From contig CAMAVK010000001.1 of assembly GCA_945861715.1 (NCBI GenBank), positions 372,001 to 436,000 of the forward strand: a stretch of DNA of 64,000 bases, written 5' to 3'. The DNA is from Candidatus Woesearchaeota archaeon. GTDB lineage: Archaea > Nanobdellota > Nanobdellia > Woesearchaeales > GW2011-AR9. Positions 63,673 through 64,000 of the stretch are shown here, in pieces (the stretch's first letter is position 1; every line of letters starts with the position of its first letter). The notes beneath the pieces were generated by a model, which was given only the letters and a program-made list of their open reading frames with translations, was not told where the DNA came from and did no database searches. The translations under genes and the position numbers were made by a program.

Positions 63673-63680
63673 TTTATAAA
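63673..63680 (+). promoter_or_regulatory. TATA box of 5S rRNA
   Basis: TTTATAAA begins 30 bases before the first base of 5S (63703). It indicates an independent promoter for the 5S gene. Confidence 0.65.
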
Positions 63681-63702
63681 TAACCTGCTTTTCAAAAGTA
63701 CT

Positions 63703-63810
63703 GGACGGCCACAGGGGCGTGGTTCACCCGATCCCGTTTCGATCTCGGAAGTTAAGAACGCCTCCGTACTGGTGTGTACTGCGATACGTGGGAAAACCGG
63801 TAAGCTGTCC
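63703..63810 (+). rRNA. rrf: 5S ribosomal RNA
   Basis: Helix I GGACGGC (63703-63709) pairs with GCTGTCC (63804-63810). Conserved interior blocks CCCGATCCCGTTTCGATCTC, then GGAAGTTAAG and GTACTG..GTGTACTGCGATACG, then GTGGGAAAACC match archaeal 5S. At ~108 bases it is slightly short. No 16S or 23S gene flanks it, so it is a stand-alone 5S. Confidence 0.95.
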
Positions 63811-63838
63811 CCTTTCTTTTAATCAACAAAGACAGGGG
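63809..63838 (+). terminator. Hairpin at the 3' end of 5S rRNA
   Basis: CCCCTTTCTTT (63809-63819) pairs with AAAGACAGGGG (63828-63838) with one mismatch, overlapping the last bases of 5S. It may help 3' end formation or be a processing element. Confidence 0.35.
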
Positions 63839-63976
63839 AAGTATTTCTTTAACCAAACATTCTTTCCCAAATTTTCTAAACCAACTTAATCTCAAACTAC
63901 ACTTCATCTTCTCCATTACAAATTCATAACCCTTTTAAATCATCAACCAACCATTCACCCATAAAAAAGGTGGATT

Positions 63977-64000
63977 ATGAAAGCGCTTCTCTTAGCTGGT
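63977..64000 (+). CDS. Start of a second nucleotidyltransferase-like gene (3' missing)
   Basis: ATG 63977 with AAGGTGG Shine-Dalgarno upstream. The eight visible codons read MKALLLAG, the usual beginning of sugar-phosphate nucleotidyltransferases (LLLAGGxGTR). The rest is outside the window. Confidence 0.55.

Noticed and set aside
63703..63976. Full rRNA operon around the 5S gene
   Set aside because: The flanks encode a sugar nucleotidyltransferase and the start of another; no 16S or 23S sequence is visible.
1..64000. CRISPR array, prophage, insertion sequence or integrase
   Set aside because: No regularly spaced identical repeats, Cas, transposase, integrase or capsid-like proteins were seen on either strand.

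Overview
The window looks like a piece of a low-GC archaeal chromosome, most probably a DPANN-type archaeon (Woesearchaeota/Pacearchaeota-like). The phylum is inference; the archaeal assignment is firm. It carries aIF2-gamma, transcription factor S, the archaeal form of ribosomal protein S15, type II methionine aminopeptidase, archease, TrmY, a GINS subunit, standalone Bud32, archaeal GluRS, family 4 uracil-DNA glycosylase, a 5S rRNA and intron-bearing tRNAs, one of them the archaeal initiator tRNA-Met. Many genes have a TTTATAAA-like TATA box starting about 29-31 bases before the ATG, the spacing expected of leaderless mRNAs. Others have GAGG/GGTG Shine-Dalgarno sequences. Genes are short, tightly packed and switch strand often. 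Several look bacterial in origin: CoaD-type PPAT, long LID adenylate kinase, a GH114-like lipoprotein and YggU.

Layout. 0-5 kb: a partial TerC/DUF475 membrane protein, two HIT-domain paralogues, an RNA m5C methyltransferase and aIF2-gamma. 5-11.4 kb: CoaD, an EEP-family hydrolase, a tRNA-Ile(UAU) that appears to hold two introns, NAD(P)HX dehydratase, a frameshifted methyltransferase, a membrane protein, intron-containing initiator tRNA-Met, a GH114-like lipoprotein and adenylate kinase. 11.4-21.5 kb: an amidohydrolase, a TrmB-like regulator, DNA repair (family 4 UDG, MutY), archease, TFS, and a thymidylate group (two-domain ThyX, Tmk, long dCTP deaminase). 22-32 kb: Bud32, an MnmC-like methyltransferase, a VTT/DedA-like protein, GINS, YggU, thioredoxin opposite a redox membrane protein, endonuclease III and S15. 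32-42.6 kb: a cytochrome b5-like protein, DoxX, a broken glycosyltransferase, Map, a GT2-TPR protein, CMP kinase and an MNT-HEPN protein. 42.6-54.1 kb: the most accessory-looking part, with a MacB-type export module (surface COG1361 protein, two permeases, one ATPase) interleaved with large unrecognised proteins, then TrmY. 54.1-64 kb: an operon bounded by two near-identical MazG-like genes, tRNA-Thr(CGU), a zinc-ribbon miniprotein, an ABC exporter, GluRS, a sugar nucleotidyltransferase, 5S rRNA and the start of a second nucleotidyltransferase.

Links between genes. Dcd, ThyX and Tmk cover dCTP to dTDP. UDG, MutY and Nth form a base-excision set. Archease supports the RtcB ligase that would join tRNA halves after intron removal, and this window has two intron-containing tRNAs.

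Most unusual observations: (1) the tRNA-Ile(UAU) gene is interrupted in the anticodon loop and again in the T loop; (2) at least six genes have their last codons, including the stop, echoed as short imperfect repeats just downstream; (3) a probable AUA start codon at the leaderless position; (4) two HIT proteins lacking the nucleophilic histidine; (5) a methyltransferase broken at a (TC)4 tract; (6) the split MacB-like locus with unknown proteins. No CRISPR array, insertion sequence, prophage or 16S/23S rRNA was seen.
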